From: Bog-473 sp963777485
GTDB lineage: Bacteria; Actinomycetota; Acidimicrobiia; Acidimicrobiales; RAAP-2
Length of the DNA stretch: 64,000 nucleotides
Assembly: GCA_963777485.1 (NCBI GenBank)
Contig: CAVZQP010000002.1
Span: 1,178,001-1,242,000 of the forward strand
Direction of reading: 5' to 3'
Shown here in pieces: positions 25,300-34,500 of the stretch. Within the stretch, counting starts at the first letter, position 1, and every line of letters starts with the position of its first letter. The translations under genes were made by a program, and so were the position numbers. The notes below the pieces were generated by a model that made no database searches, was not told the DNA's origin, and saw only the letters and a program-made list of their open reading frames with translations.

Positions 25300-25321
25300 C
25301 CGCCGGAACATGTCCCGGCGG
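25300..25321. terminator. Hairpin between convergent ATPase and permease genes
   Basis: CCGCCGG and CCGGCGG form a perfect 7-bp stem with an 8-base loop in the 63-bp gap where both transcripts end, so it is likely a bidirectional terminator. Confidence 0.5.
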
Positions 25322-25342
25322 GCAGCATCGGGCCGCCGGACC

Positions 25343-26359
25343 TCAGCGTTGTTGCAGTCGCACCTCGAGGGAGTCCCGCAGTGCGTCGCCGATGAAGTTG
25401 AACGCCACCACGACGAGCACGATGCAAAGGCCGGCCGGGTAGATCTCCCACCAGTACCCGTCCGTCGCGTAGTTGACGCCGTTGGAGAGCATGGATCCCC
25501 AGTCGGTCTGGGGCGACGGCACGCCGAGACCGATGAAGCCAAGGGCCGCCAGCAACAGGATCGCGTCGGCAATGTTGAAGGTTGCGTTCACAATAATGGT
25601 GCCGATGCTGTTGGGGATGATGTGGCGCCCGACGATGCGGGTCCGCCCTCCTCCCATGACGCGCACGGCCTGGACGTACTCGCGCTGGCGCAACGACAGC
25701 GCCTCCCCCCGTATCAGCCGGGCTGGTATGAGCCAGGACACGAACGCGATCACGAAGATGAAGACCGTGAGCGACGGGCGGAAGACGGTCGCGAGCACGA
25801 TGGCCAGGAACAGCACGGGGATCGAAAGGAAGGCGTCGACGACCCGCATCATGAAGGAGTCCACCCAGGTGCCCAAGAACCCCGATATCGCACCGTAGAG
25901 CGCGCCGAAGATGCTGGCCACCGCGGCGGCCGCGAATCCCACCAGCAGCGAGACTTGTCCGCCGTACATGAGCCGGCCGAGGATGTCGAAGCCGCTGGCG
26001 TCCGTGCCGAGGGGATGGCCCTGTCCCGGCGGCGCATTGAACGGCTCGTTGAGCGCGGCCGCCGCGTCGGTCTGGTTCGTGTGGTACACGAGCGGGCCGA
26101 CGTAGCAGAACAGCACGAAGAAGATGATCAGCACCACGCCGACCACGGCGAGCTTGTTCTCGACGAACACGCTGAGAATCCGGCGGCCCATCCCACCGTG
26201 GGAGACGACCTCACCTCCGCTCGGTGCTGCTACGGCGTCATCGGTCAGCTCGGCCGACAACAAATCGTCGACGCCGACCGAATACGACGCGACGCCAGGC
26301 GATACCGGTTCGCCCAATTCGATCTCCCTGGCTCGCAACGCGTCGTCAGGATTTTGCAT
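25343..26359 (-). CDS. Peptide ABC transporter permease, DppC type
   Basis: 338 residues, inner-membrane subunit of the peptide importer. After a ~75-residue cytoplasmic N-terminus, a first helix leads into the typical HPLGTDASGFDILGRLMYG loop and five more helices. The EAA loop contacting the ATPase reads REYVQAVRVMGGGRTRIVGRHIIPN. The protein ends after the last helix with RDSLEVRLQQR. The ATG at 26359 overlaps dppB by 14 bp, so the two are translationally coupled. The long charged N-terminus is unusual compared with E. coli DppC (about 300 residues). Confidence 0.92.
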   Translation of the reverse strand: MQNPDDALRAREIELGEPVSPGVASYSVGVDDLLSAELTDDAVAAPSGGEVVSHGGMGRRILSVFVENKLAVVGVVLIIFFVLFCYVGPLVYHTNQTDAAAALNEPFNAPPGQGHPLGTDASGFDILGRLMYGGQVSLLVGFAAAAVASIFGALYGAISGFLGTWVDSFMMRVVDAFLSIPVLFLAIVLATVFRPSLTVFIFVIAFVSWLIPARLIRGEALSLRQREYVQAVRVMGGGRTRIVGRHIIPNSIGTIIVNATFNIADAILLLAALGFIGLGVPSPQTDWGSMLSNGVNYATDGYWWEIYPAGLCIVLVVVAFNFIGDALRDSLEVRLQQR

Positions 26360-27299
26360 AGCGGATCCTCGGGTCTACGACGGCATAGAGGATGTCGGCA
26401 AGGAGGTTGCCGATGATGGTGGCGATCGTCACGACGAACGTCACGCCGAGCAAGGTCGGAATGTCCTCGCGGAACGCCGAGTTCACGGCCAGCAACCCCA
26501 TGCCCGGGTAGTTGAACACACTCTCCGTGATGACGGCACCGCTGACGATGGTGCCGACCGACAGGCCGAGCAGCGTGATGATCGGGATGATGGCGTTGCG
26601 GAGCCCATGGATGTAGAGCACGCGCCGTGGTGCAGCCCCCTTGGCGCGCGCCGTACGGATGAAATCCTCGGTCATCGTCTCCATCATCGAAGAGCGCATG
26701 TACCGGCTGAACGAAGCGACCGTGATGGCGGACAGCGTGAGCACGGGCAGTACGAGGGCACGGGGGTCCGCCAGGATCCCCCACACGCTCTGGCTCTGGG
26801 GAGCCTCGGTGGGGAAGATGGGGATCTCGATGGCGAACCACAGGATCAAGAGCGTTCCGAGGAGGAATGCGGGCATGGCGTACAACACGAAGGTGAACGC
26901 CGTGATGACGTAATCCTCGGGCTTGTTCCGCCGCACCACTTGGTACACGCCGAGGGGTATCGCCACCACGACGGCGAACAATGTCGAGATGCCCACGAGC
27001 ACGAGCGTCTTGGGCAGCGCCGTGCCGATGAGAGAATCGACGGTCTGGTTGAAGATGTAGGAGCGGCCCAGGTGGAATCGGCCCAAATTCCACACGTAGT
27101 GCGTGAACTGGTCCCACAGTGGCAGGTTCAGTCCGTTCGCCTTGTTGAAATTCTCAATGGCCACGGGCTGGGCCCTGGGACCGAGTACCGCTCGCGCCTC
27201 ACCCCCCGGGATGAGGTGGATGAGGATGAACATGAAGGCGACGACCCCGATGATCACCGCCACGGCTTGGAGTAGCCGCCGCACGAGAAAGCCGGTCAC
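26346..27299 (-). CDS. Peptide ABC transporter permease, DppB type
   Basis: 317 residues with six predicted helices, second permease of the importer. It has the family start FLVRRLLQAVAVIIGV, the periplasmic WNLGRFHLGRSY segment, and an EAA loop MTEDFIRTARAKGAAPRRVLYIHGLRNAIIP. GTG 27299 is placed by TAGCAT 6 nt upstream, so dppB-dppC can be transcribed from a promoter of their own as well as with the binding-protein gene 62 bp upstream. Confidence 0.93.
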   Translation of the reverse strand: MTGFLVRRLLQAVAVIIGVVAFMFILIHLIPGGEARAVLGPRAQPVAIENFNKANGLNLPLWDQFTHYVWNLGRFHLGRSYIFNQTVDSLIGTALPKTLVLVGISTLFAVVVAIPLGVYQVVRRNKPEDYVITAFTFVLYAMPAFLLGTLLILWFAIEIPIFPTEAPQSQSVWGILADPRALVLPVLTLSAITVASFSRYMRSSMMETMTEDFIRTARAKGAAPRRVLYIHGLRNAIIPIITLLGLSVGTIVSGAVITESVFNYPGMGLLAVNSAFREDIPTLLGVTFVVTIATIIGNLLADILYAVVDPRIRYAKS

Positions 27300-27305
27300 G
27301 GACCG

Positions 27306-27311
27306 ATGCTA
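27306..27311 (-). promoter_or_regulatory. -10 hexamer TAGCAT for dppB
   Basis: Minus-strand TAGCAT 6 nt before GTG 27299, in the gap after the binding-protein gene. It allows expression of the permeases apart from the binding protein. Confidence 0.5.
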
Positions 27312-27361
27312 TGCCTGCAGTCGGGCCGTGACCGGCATGTACTCGTCAGTACTCTTTGGGC

Positions 27362-29338
27362 CTAGCCCTTCACGTAGTACCAGTACTCAGGGAAGAGGTT
27401 GGCGAACGGGTTCTGCGGCGCCACGCCCCGCAGGGTGTTCTTTACCTCAGACAACTCGTAGTCCGAGTTGGGTTCCCAGATCATCGGCAACTGCTGCGCG
27501 ATGTAGTTCTGGTAGTTGTTCAGGTTGGTGTTCGTGTTTGTCGTCGCCGCGATCAACGAGTCCGCCTTCGCGTTGGAGTAGTTGCCAGAGTTGCTGCCAG
27601 CGTTCGTGTAGAAGAGCGTCTCACCCGAGGGGTAGTAGTCGGGGCTGTACTCCCAGCCACCGCCCCACCAGCCTTCTTCGGTCGTGCAGGGTGAGCCGCT
27701 CTGGCAAGGAGCGGCATAGGTCTGAATGACCGTCGGGAACGTGTTGCTCTCGAGCGCCGTCTTGATCCCGATGGAGTTCCAGGCGGACTGCTCGACCTGC
27801 ATCACCTGCTGCTGCCACTGTGTACCGCTGGCGTACACCATGGTGAAGTTGAGCTGGGCGCCCTTCGGGATGCCCGCGCCGCACTGGCTCTTGCCCGTGC
27901 CGGCGCTGACGCAAGTGTCCACGCCGCCCTGGTTCTTCCAACCGTGCGACGTCAGCAGCGACTTGGCGTGGGACGTGTTGTACGGATATGGGTTCTGCTG
28001 CTCGTACGCGTCCACGAGGTCGTTCTTCGGCAGGACAGGCACCGGCCCGTACGTGGGCACGCCGTACCCCTTCAGGAACTTGCTGATCATGGCCGGCTGG
28101 TCGACCGCGCTCTGCATAGCCTGACGGATGTAGAGCTGCTTGTATTCCGCTCCGGCATTGCCATTGTTCCCAGTCGACTCGTACTTCAGCACCGCGTAGT
28201 TGAAGCCGAAGAGGACCCACGGACTCATGTAGAAGTTGGAAAGACGCGAGTTGTTCGGGCCTGCCACCGTGGCGTTGGTCGTGTTCTGCGTGGCGTCCTG
28301 TTGCGGCAGGTACCCGATGTCGAGGTTGCCACCGACGAGGGCGTTGAACTCAGCATTGTCCGTCGTGTACGGAAGCTGCTGCAGCGTGATCGTGGCCTTC
28401 TGCGGCCCGGTGTAGGCGCTGTTCGGCACCATCGTCACCTGGCCGGACGTGCTGAAGGAGCCGCCCTTGGAGCCCGCGACGGTGTAGGGGCCGTCCACGA
28501 TGCCCCAGGTCGGGCTCGTGGAGTAGCTGGTGGGGTCGTTAGCCAGGCCGGACAGGTAGTTGTAGACCTTCGTGCACGCTGCGTCTGTCGAGGCGGCACC
28601 GTAGGTGCCGGTCGAGCAACCGCCCGAGCCCGGAGCACCGCCGGCGCCGGTGACGTCCCAGGCCGCCGGGAACGGCGTGACCTGGGAGAGCTGGTTGTAG
28701 GTGAACCAGGTCGGGTCCACGGCCTTGGACATGGTCAGCGTGAGTGCGCTAGGGCTCGAGACCGTGATGCTCTTGATGTTGTCCGGGACGTAGCCGGGCA
28801 CGTAGTCGTACCAGTTGGACGTCTCGGCGTGCAGCATGTTGATGAAGAACTGCACGTCGTCCGCAGTCACCGATTCGCCGTCGGACCACTTGTACTGCGA
28901 CTTGAGGGCAATCGTCGCCGTCGTGTCACCGCTGCCGTACTCCGGCGCGCTCGCCAGCGACAGTGTGGAGTTGAGCGTGGTCTTGTTGTTCGACGGGAAT
29001 CCGAACATGTACAGCGGCCGGTACATCAGATATTGGAACTGGCTGATGTTGTCGACGCTGCTGTTCTGCGCGCTCATGAACGGGAAGATGTAGGTCGGGG
29101 GAGTGCCCGGCGGCTCGGCCCAACGGACCGTCCCGCCACTGACCTTGGTGCCTCCCGTGGGGATGCCACTGGCGCCCGCGCTGCTCGCGCCCACTCCGAC
29201 GAGCATCAGGCACATCAACGTAAAGGTGACTCCGGCCATTGCCGTGCTCCGCACCGTCCGCAGCGCAATGCCTCGGCGCGGACGCTCCTGACTCAGATGC
29301 TCAGACGGGCGAAAGCTGAACTTCCCCTGCAGTCCCAT
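27362..29338 (-). CDS. Peptide ABC transporter substrate-binding protein (SBP family 5)
   Basis: 658 residues, an extracytoplasmic solute-binding protein for oligopeptides, larger than the usual 520-600. The N-terminus has a basic stretch (residues ~10-35) and a hydrophobic helix near 40-55 ending in ASSAGASG. There is no lipobox cysteine, so it looks secreted or N-terminally anchored rather than a lipoprotein, which is odd for a monoderm binding protein. The mature part has the SBP_bac_5 features: YRPLYMFG, DGESVTADDVQFFI, many Asn/Tyr/Gly residues. The ATG at 29338 has GGGAG 5 nt upstream; the open frame further up is not coding-like. Its codon use is less GC-extreme than its neighbours. 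Confidence 0.9.
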   Translation of the reverse strand: MGLQGKFSFRPSEHLSQERPRRGIALRTVRSTAMAGVTFTLMCLMLVGVGASSAGASGIPTGGTKVSGGTVRWAEPPGTPPTYIFPFMSAQNSSVDNISQFQYLMYRPLYMFGFPSNNKTTLNSTLSLASAPEYGSGDTTATIALKSQYKWSDGESVTADDVQFFINMLHAETSNWYDYVPGYVPDNIKSITVSSPSALTLTMSKAVDPTWFTYNQLSQVTPFPAAWDVTGAGGAPGSGGCSTGTYGAASTDAACTKVYNYLSGLANDPTSYSTSPTWGIVDGPYTVAGSKGGSFSTSGQVTMVPNSAYTGPQKATITLQQLPYTTDNAEFNALVGGNLDIGYLPQQDATQNTTNATVAGPNNSRLSNFYMSPWVLFGFNYAVLKYESTGNNGNAGAEYKQLYIRQAMQSAVDQPAMISKFLKGYGVPTYGPVPVLPKNDLVDAYEQQNPYPYNTSHAKSLLTSHGWKNQGGVDTCVSAGTGKSQCGAGIPKGAQLNFTMVYASGTQWQQQVMQVEQSAWNSIGIKTALESNTFPTVIQTYAAPCQSGSPCTTEEGWWGGGWEYSPDYYPSGETLFYTNAGSNSGNYSNAKADSLIAATTNTNTNLNNYQNYIAQQLPMIWEPNSDYELSEVKNTLRGVAPQNPFANLFPEYWYYVKG

Positions 29339-29424
29339 AGCACTCCCAGTAATTCGGCCGGCCGCCCCGGTGACGGCCGGTACCCCCTCCACCACGCAAG
29401 GTGGCCGGAAGATGTCGTAAACGT

Positions 29425-29430
29425 AACCTA
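29425..29430 (-). promoter_or_regulatory. Candidate -10 TAGGTT for the binding-protein gene
   Basis: Minus-strand TAGGTT about 85 nt before the ATG at 29338, giving a transcript leader near 80 nt, consistent with the Shine-Dalgarno of that gene. Confidence 0.3.
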
Positions 29431-29434
29431 ACTG

Positions 29435-29449
29435 CCACATTGGATGTGG
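29435..29449. repeat. Inverted repeat CCACAT-N3-ATGTGG
   Basis: A perfect 6-bp dyad beginning 5 bp upstream of the candidate -10 of the peptide-binding protein gene, placed where an activator or repressor dimer could act. Confidence 0.45.
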
Positions 29450-29613
29450 TTCATCGCAGGAGAATTTCTGCAGGATCGCGCAAGCGAGAGACTTGATTCC
29501 CTGTTTCGCAACGACTGACACACGATTCGTGCGCCTCGCCCCCAGTCGCACGCAGCGAACAGAATCTGAGTACTAGCTGTGTGCCAACTGCATTCCCTGT
29601 GACGACGCCCAAT

Positions 29614-29619
29614 TAACAT
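29614..29619 (+). promoter_or_regulatory. -10 hexamer TAACAT for the DMT transporter gene
   Basis: TAACAT lies 14 nt before the ATG at 29634, predicting a very short leader of about 8 nt. Confidence 0.35.
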
Positions 29620-29633
29620 TCGGTGACGAGGCG

Positions 29634-30563
29634 ATGGTCTATGTCCTTGCGGTAGCCGCGGCGCTGTCCAACGCGCTCACCAGCGTGTTTCAGCGCATGG
29701 GTGTCGAAGACGCCCCCGAGGAGTCGACCATGCGCCTGAGCCTCTTGGCGCACGCCATACGTCGTGGCGTCTGGCTCCTCGGCTTCGGCTTCATGGTCGC
29801 CTCGTTCTTGTTGCAGGCGTTCGCCCTGCACATAGGCCGCCTCTCGGTCGTCCAGCCGATCCTCACCATGGAATTGCTGTTCCTCGTCGCGATCCTGGGC
29901 ACCTACTTCCGTTTCTCCATCTCCCTCCGTGAGTGGATCGGCGCGTCGGCCATCGCCTTCGGGCTCTCGGGCTTCTTGTTCTTCGCCGCACCCGGTGGCG
30001 GCGACGAGGTCCCCACCAATCTGGGCTGGATCGTCGTCGGCGGCGCCTCGGTCGTCCTCATCTGCGTGACCGTCGTCGCAACCCGGTGGGGGCCACGCTG
30101 GTGGAAGGCGGCCATGTTCGGGAGCTCGGCGGCCATTGCCTACGCGTTCACGGCTGCCCTCATCAAGACGGTCAGCGACTATGCGGCCACCGACTGGGTC
30201 CAGTTGTTCGAGCACTGGCAGACATACGGGGTCATCGTCTTCGGGCTGCTCGGGCTCTTCCTCACCCAGAACGCCTTCCATGCCGGTCCGCTCGCCGCTT
30301 CCCAGTCGACCCTGGTCCTCGTCGACCCGCTCGTCAGCATCTGCCTGGGCATCGCGCTCTACGGCGACACCCTGCGTACCGGCGGGGCCTATGGGCCCCT
30401 CGAGGCGGTGTCGCTCCTCCTCGTGTTCATTGGTGCGGTCTTCCTCTCCAACTCACCGCTGATTACCGGCATGAAGAGCGAAGGAAAGGGCGTCGAGTAC
30501 GAAGAGATGCTCTCCCGTCGGCTCAAGCACCCCCGGAGACCCACGCCGGCGCCCAGCCCCTGA
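29634..30563 (+). CDS. DMT-superfamily transporter (EamA-like)
   Basis: 309 residues, about nine to ten hydrophobic helices in two similar halves, as in DMT/EamA small-molecule exporters or NIPA-like transporters. The first helix begins at residue 2 (VYVLAVAAALSNALTSVFQRMG). The HIGRLSVVQPILTMELLFLVAI and GPLAASQSTLVLVDPLVSI helices are the paired conserved helices with central Pro. The C-terminal 40 residues are charged and cytoplasmic (EYEEMLSRRLKHPRR). The substrate is unknown. It lies beside the peptide-binding protein gene but is read divergently, so a link is not implied. Confidence 0.8.
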   Translation: MVYVLAVAAALSNALTSVFQRMGVEDAPEESTMRLSLLAHAIRRGVWLLGFGFMVASFLLQAFALHIGRLSVVQPILTMELLFLVAILGTYFRFSISLREWIGASAIAFGLSGFLFFAAPGGGDEVPTNLGWIVVGGASVVLICVTVVATRWGPRWWKAAMFGSSAAIAYAFTAALIKTVSDYAATDWVQLFEHWQTYGVIVFGLLGLFLTQNAFHAGPLAASQSTLVLVDPLVSICLGIALYGDTLRTGGAYGPLEAVSLLLVFIGAVFLSNSPLITGMKSEGKGVEYEEMLSRRLKHPRRPTPAPSP

Positions 30564-30617
30564 CCTGAGTCCAACTTGTGACCCCGTCGCGACCTGCGCC
30601 GGCCGGACCACATCGGC

Positions 30618-31463
30618 TCACCCAGTCGCCGCCCGCTCGATGACCAAACGCGTCATCGACGCGAAGTGGTCCGGGTGCGACAAGTGCGCCCCGTGTTGTG
30701 CGCCCGCTATCTCGTAGACGACCCCGTTGGGCACATTGGCGCCCAGCCACTCCACCGTCCGGCGGTGATGCGGCCGCGACGTCGGACCTCCCATCCCGAA
30801 CACCGCGGGCACTTCGAGCGCCGTCACGTCGAACGGCGGGACTTCGCTCCGAAAGCTCCGAAGGTCCGCCACCAGAGCCGGCCCGTCGGCCCGCCTCGAC
30901 TCGCGTCCGGCTTCCGTCAAATGCGCCCACGCTGATGCCCCCACCATGCGCGAGAAGAAACGCTCCACCTCTACGCCTGGGTCCTCGGCCATCGCCGGCC
31001 ACGGCATCCCCGTCCCGGCGCCCGCACCCCCGCCCGCCCCCGCCCCCACGTCCCGTCGGAACCCCAACCACGGCATCGGCGGCTCGAACGCCGCGATCGC
31101 GTCGAACAGCGCCGGCTCGGCCAACGCCGCCCCGATCACGACGTCGCCGCCCAGGCTGTGCCCGATCGCCACGACCGGCCGATCCCGTCCCGCCGATGAC
31201 CCGGCCTCAGGACCGCCCCCCGTCCGAGCCTCCTCCATCACGGCCAACAGGTCCTCGATATGGCCGCCCAGCCCCACGACACCCCCGCCCCTCGACCCCT
31301 GGTACCCCCGCCGGTCGTATGCAACGGCCGTCGCATCGGGCAGCCGCCGCATCACCCGGCGGAAGCTGTCGCCCCGGTCCAGCGAGCCGTGCACGAACAC
31401 GACCGTCGCGACCCCGTCCACCGCTGGCCGTGCCGTGACGTGGAGGGCGGCCGGGTAGCTCAT
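30618..31463 (-). CDS. Alpha/beta hydrolase
   Basis: 281-residue alpha/beta-hydrolase-fold protein. The oxyanion loop VFVHGSLDRGDSF, the nucleophile elbow GHSLGGD with catalytic Ser, and a C-terminal His in the GAQHGAHLSHPDHF segment make a plausible triad. A Gly/Ala-rich insertion (GAGAGGGAGAGTG) lies in the lid region. No signal peptide is seen. ATG 31463 gives a family-like start; TAGCGT lies 11 nt upstream. The substrate is unknown; similar small hydrolases act on esters or lactones. It diverges from kgd with about 60 bp between starts. Confidence 0.82.
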   Translation of the reverse strand: MSYPAALHVTARPAVDGVATVVFVHGSLDRGDSFRRVMRRLPDATAVAYDRRGYQGSRGGGVVGLGGHIEDLLAVMEEARTGGGPEAGSSAGRDRPVVAIGHSLGGDVVIGAALAEPALFDAIAAFEPPMPWLGFRRDVGAGAGGGAGAGTGMPWPAMAEDPGVEVERFFSRMVGASAWAHLTEAGRESRRADGPALVADLRSFRSEVPPFDVTALEVPAVFGMGGPTSRPHHRRTVEWLGANVPNGVVYEIAGAQHGAHLSHPDHFASMTRLVIERAATG

Positions 31464-31512
31464 GAGCAGGCCAGACGCTAGCAACCCGCCTCCCGTCCCC
31501 GACCTCCGCCGG

Positions 31513-31518
31513 TAGAGT
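31513..31518 (+). promoter_or_regulatory. -10 hexamer TAGAGT for kgd
   Basis: TAGAGT is 6 nt before the GTG of kgd, within the short divergent gap to the hydrolase gene. Confidence 0.6.
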
Positions 31519-31524
31519 CGGCTC

Positions 31525-34500
31525 GTGTCCCAATTCGGCGGATCAGGAGGCTCGTTCGGGCCCAACGCCTGGCTGGTGGACGACATGTACGACCGGTTCC
31601 TGGCCGATCCCGATTCGGTCTCAGAGAGCTGGCGGGAGTTCTTCACGGACTACAAGCCCGGTTCCGTCCCCGCCCCGTCGCAGCCCCCCGCACCGTCCCA
31701 ACCCTCCGGGTCCGAGCCTCCGTCCGCTCCTGCCGCCGCCGCCGCACCGGCGGCGGTCACCGCCCCGGCTCCGAGCCCCATCGTCCCGGCGGTCACCGAG
31801 GAGGCCACCCCGCTGCGCGGCGCGGCCTCCCGCATCGTCGCCAACATGGAGGCCAGCCTCTCGGTCCCGACCGCGACGAGCGTCCGCACCGTCCCGGCGC
31901 GCCTGCTCGAGGTGAACCGGCTCATCCTCAACAACCAGTTGGCCCGGACCACCGGGGCCAAGGTCAGCTTCACCCACATCATCGGCTTCGCCGTCGTGCG
32001 CGCCCTGCACGACGTGCCCGCGCTCAACTCGGCCTTCGTGCCCGACGTCGACGGGACGGGGAAGCCCGGCGTCATTCACCACAAGCACGTCGGGCTCGGG
32101 CTGGCCGTGGACCAAGAGAAGAGCGACGGCACCCGCACGCTTCTGGTGCCCTGCATCAAGGACGCCGACACCCTCGACTTTCGTTCGTTCGTCCTCGCCT
32201 ACGAGGAGCTGATCCGCAAGATCAGCACCGGCAAGATCAGCCCCGACGACTTCGTGGGCACCACCGTCTCGCTGACGAACCCCGGCACCCTCGGCACCAT
32301 GCAATCGGTGCCGCGCCTCATGCCCGGCCAGGGCGCCATCATCGGCGTCGGCGCGCTCGGCTATCCCCCCGGGTTCGAGGCGGCGGACCCGCAGGTCGTC
32401 GCCCGACTCGGCCTGGGCAAGGTCGTCACCCTCACCTCTACCTACGACCACCGCATCATCCAGGGCGCAGAGTCCGGGCTGTTCCTCGGTCGCGTGGCGT
32501 CGCTGCTCACCGGATCCGAGGGCTTCTACGAGGACCTCTTCGAGTCGATGGCCGTGCCCTACGAGCCGGTGCGCTGGCAGGTGGACTCGAACGCGGACAT
32601 GGGCGAGGGCGGCCAGCAGCACCTGGTCAAGCAGGTGCACGTCCAGACCCTGATCAACATGTACCGCGTTCGCGGGCATCTGATCGCCCACTTGGACCCG
32701 CTCGACGCCGAGCCGCCGCGCATCCACCCCGAGCTCGACCCGCTTACTTACGGCCTGACCATCTGGGATCTGCCGCGCCAGTTCGTCGCCGACGGGCTGG
32801 CCGGTCGTGACATCGCGACCCTCGACGAGATCCTTCACGTTCTCCGCGACGCCTACTGCCGCACGCTTGGCATCGAGTACATGCACATCCAGGACCCAGA
32901 GCAGAAGCGCTGGATCCAACAGCACGTCGAGGGCCAACCCACCACCCTCAACCTCGACGAGCAGCGGCACATCCTCGACCGTCTCAATGCGGCGGAGGTG
33001 TTTGAACGCTTCCTCCACACGCGTTACGTCGGCCAGAAGCGCTTCGGGCTCGAAGGCGCCGAGTCCACCATCGTGCTGCTCGACGCCTTGCTCGACTCGG
33101 CCGCCGGCGCCGGCGTCGCCGAAGTTGTCATGGGCATGGCCCACCGGGGCCGTCTGAACGTGCTCGCCAACATCGTCGGGAAGTCGTATCAGGAGATTTT
33201 CGAAGAGTTCGAGGGCAATCTCGACCCGGAGTCGGTCCAGGGCTCCGGCGACGTGAAGTACCACAAGGGCGCACACGGCGTCTTCCACGGGAGTGCCGGC
33301 GAAGAGCTGCCGATCACGATGGCGTCGAACCCCTCGCACCTCGAGGCGGTCGACCCTGTGGTGGAAGGCATGACGCGGGCGAAGCAAGACCGGATCTCGC
33401 CTCCCACCGACGGCACCCCCGCCGGTGCCGCCGATGGCGCCTTCGGCTTCCCCTGCATGTCGGTCCTCCTGCACGGCGACGCCGCCTTCGCCGGTCAGGG
33501 CGTTGTCGCCGAGACGCTCAACCTCTCGGGTCTCTCCGGCTACCGGACCGGCGGGACGGTGCACGTGGTGATCAACAACCAACTCGGCTTCACGACGGCG
33601 CCTGCGTCGGCCCGAACCTCCGTGTACCCGACAGACGTGGCCAAGATGGTCCAGGCGCCGATCTTCCATGTCAACGGCGACGACCCCGAGGCGGCCGTTC
33701 GCGCCGCACGCCTTGCATTCGCCTTCCGCCAGACCTTCCACAAGGACGTGGTCATCGATCTCGTCTGTTATCGCAAGCACGGGCACAACGAGGGCGACGA
33801 CCCGAGCTACACCCAACCGCTGATGTACCAGCGGATCGAGGCAAAGCGCTCGGTGCGCAAGCTCTACACCGAGACACTGGTTCGCAGGGGTGACATCACG
33901 CTCGAAGAAGCCGAATCCGCCCTCGACGACTTCAACGCAAAGCTCCAGGGCGTGCTCGACGAGGTGCGCAGCGAGCCGTCGCTGGCGCCGACTGAGCTAC
34001 CCGAACCGAAAGCCCTCCCCGTCGACACTCCGTCCGCCGACACAGGTGTCGCTCCCGACGTGCTACGCGCGCTGTCCTCGGTCGTGCGATCGGTGCCCGA
34101 CGCCTTCACGGTGCATCCCAAGCTCGTGCGCCAGTTCGCCCAACGTGACGAGCTCGTGGCGTCTGGTGAGGTCGATTGGGCGCTGGCCGAGTCGCTCGCC
34201 ATCGGCTCGCTGATGTACCAGGGCGTCAACGTCCGCCTCACTGGCCAGGACACCCGGCGAGGCACGTTCAGCCAGCGCCATGATGTCCTGGTCGACTACT
34301 CGAACGGCGAAGAGTACGTACCCCTCGCTCACATCCGCGATGGTTTTCGCCGCATCGGCGCCGAGTCACTGGAGCCTTCGGGGGAGATGGGCAACTTCAC
34401 CGTGCGCGACTCGCTGCTCTCCGAATACGCCGCGGTGGGCTTCGAGTACGGCTACTCGGTCGAGGCGCCGGACGCATTGGTCGCCTGGGAGGCCCAGTTC

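Larger units (their letters stand above)
29339..29633. other. 295-bp divergent promoter region
   Basis: Separates the binding-protein gene (leftward) from the DMT transporter gene (rightward). It contains a leftward TAGGTT (29425-29430), an inverted repeat CCACAT-TGG-ATGTGG (29435-29449) right beside that hexamer, and a rightward TAACAT (29614-29619). No ORF is supported. It is less GC-rich than its surroundings. Confidence 0.6.

Noticed and set aside
31621..33816. A 731-codon open frame antisense to kgd
   Set aside because: It mirrors the codon pattern of kgd in very GC-rich DNA, its product is low in complexity (Val/Gly/Asp/His-rich) and no domain is recognisable, while kgd is a fully conserved gene.
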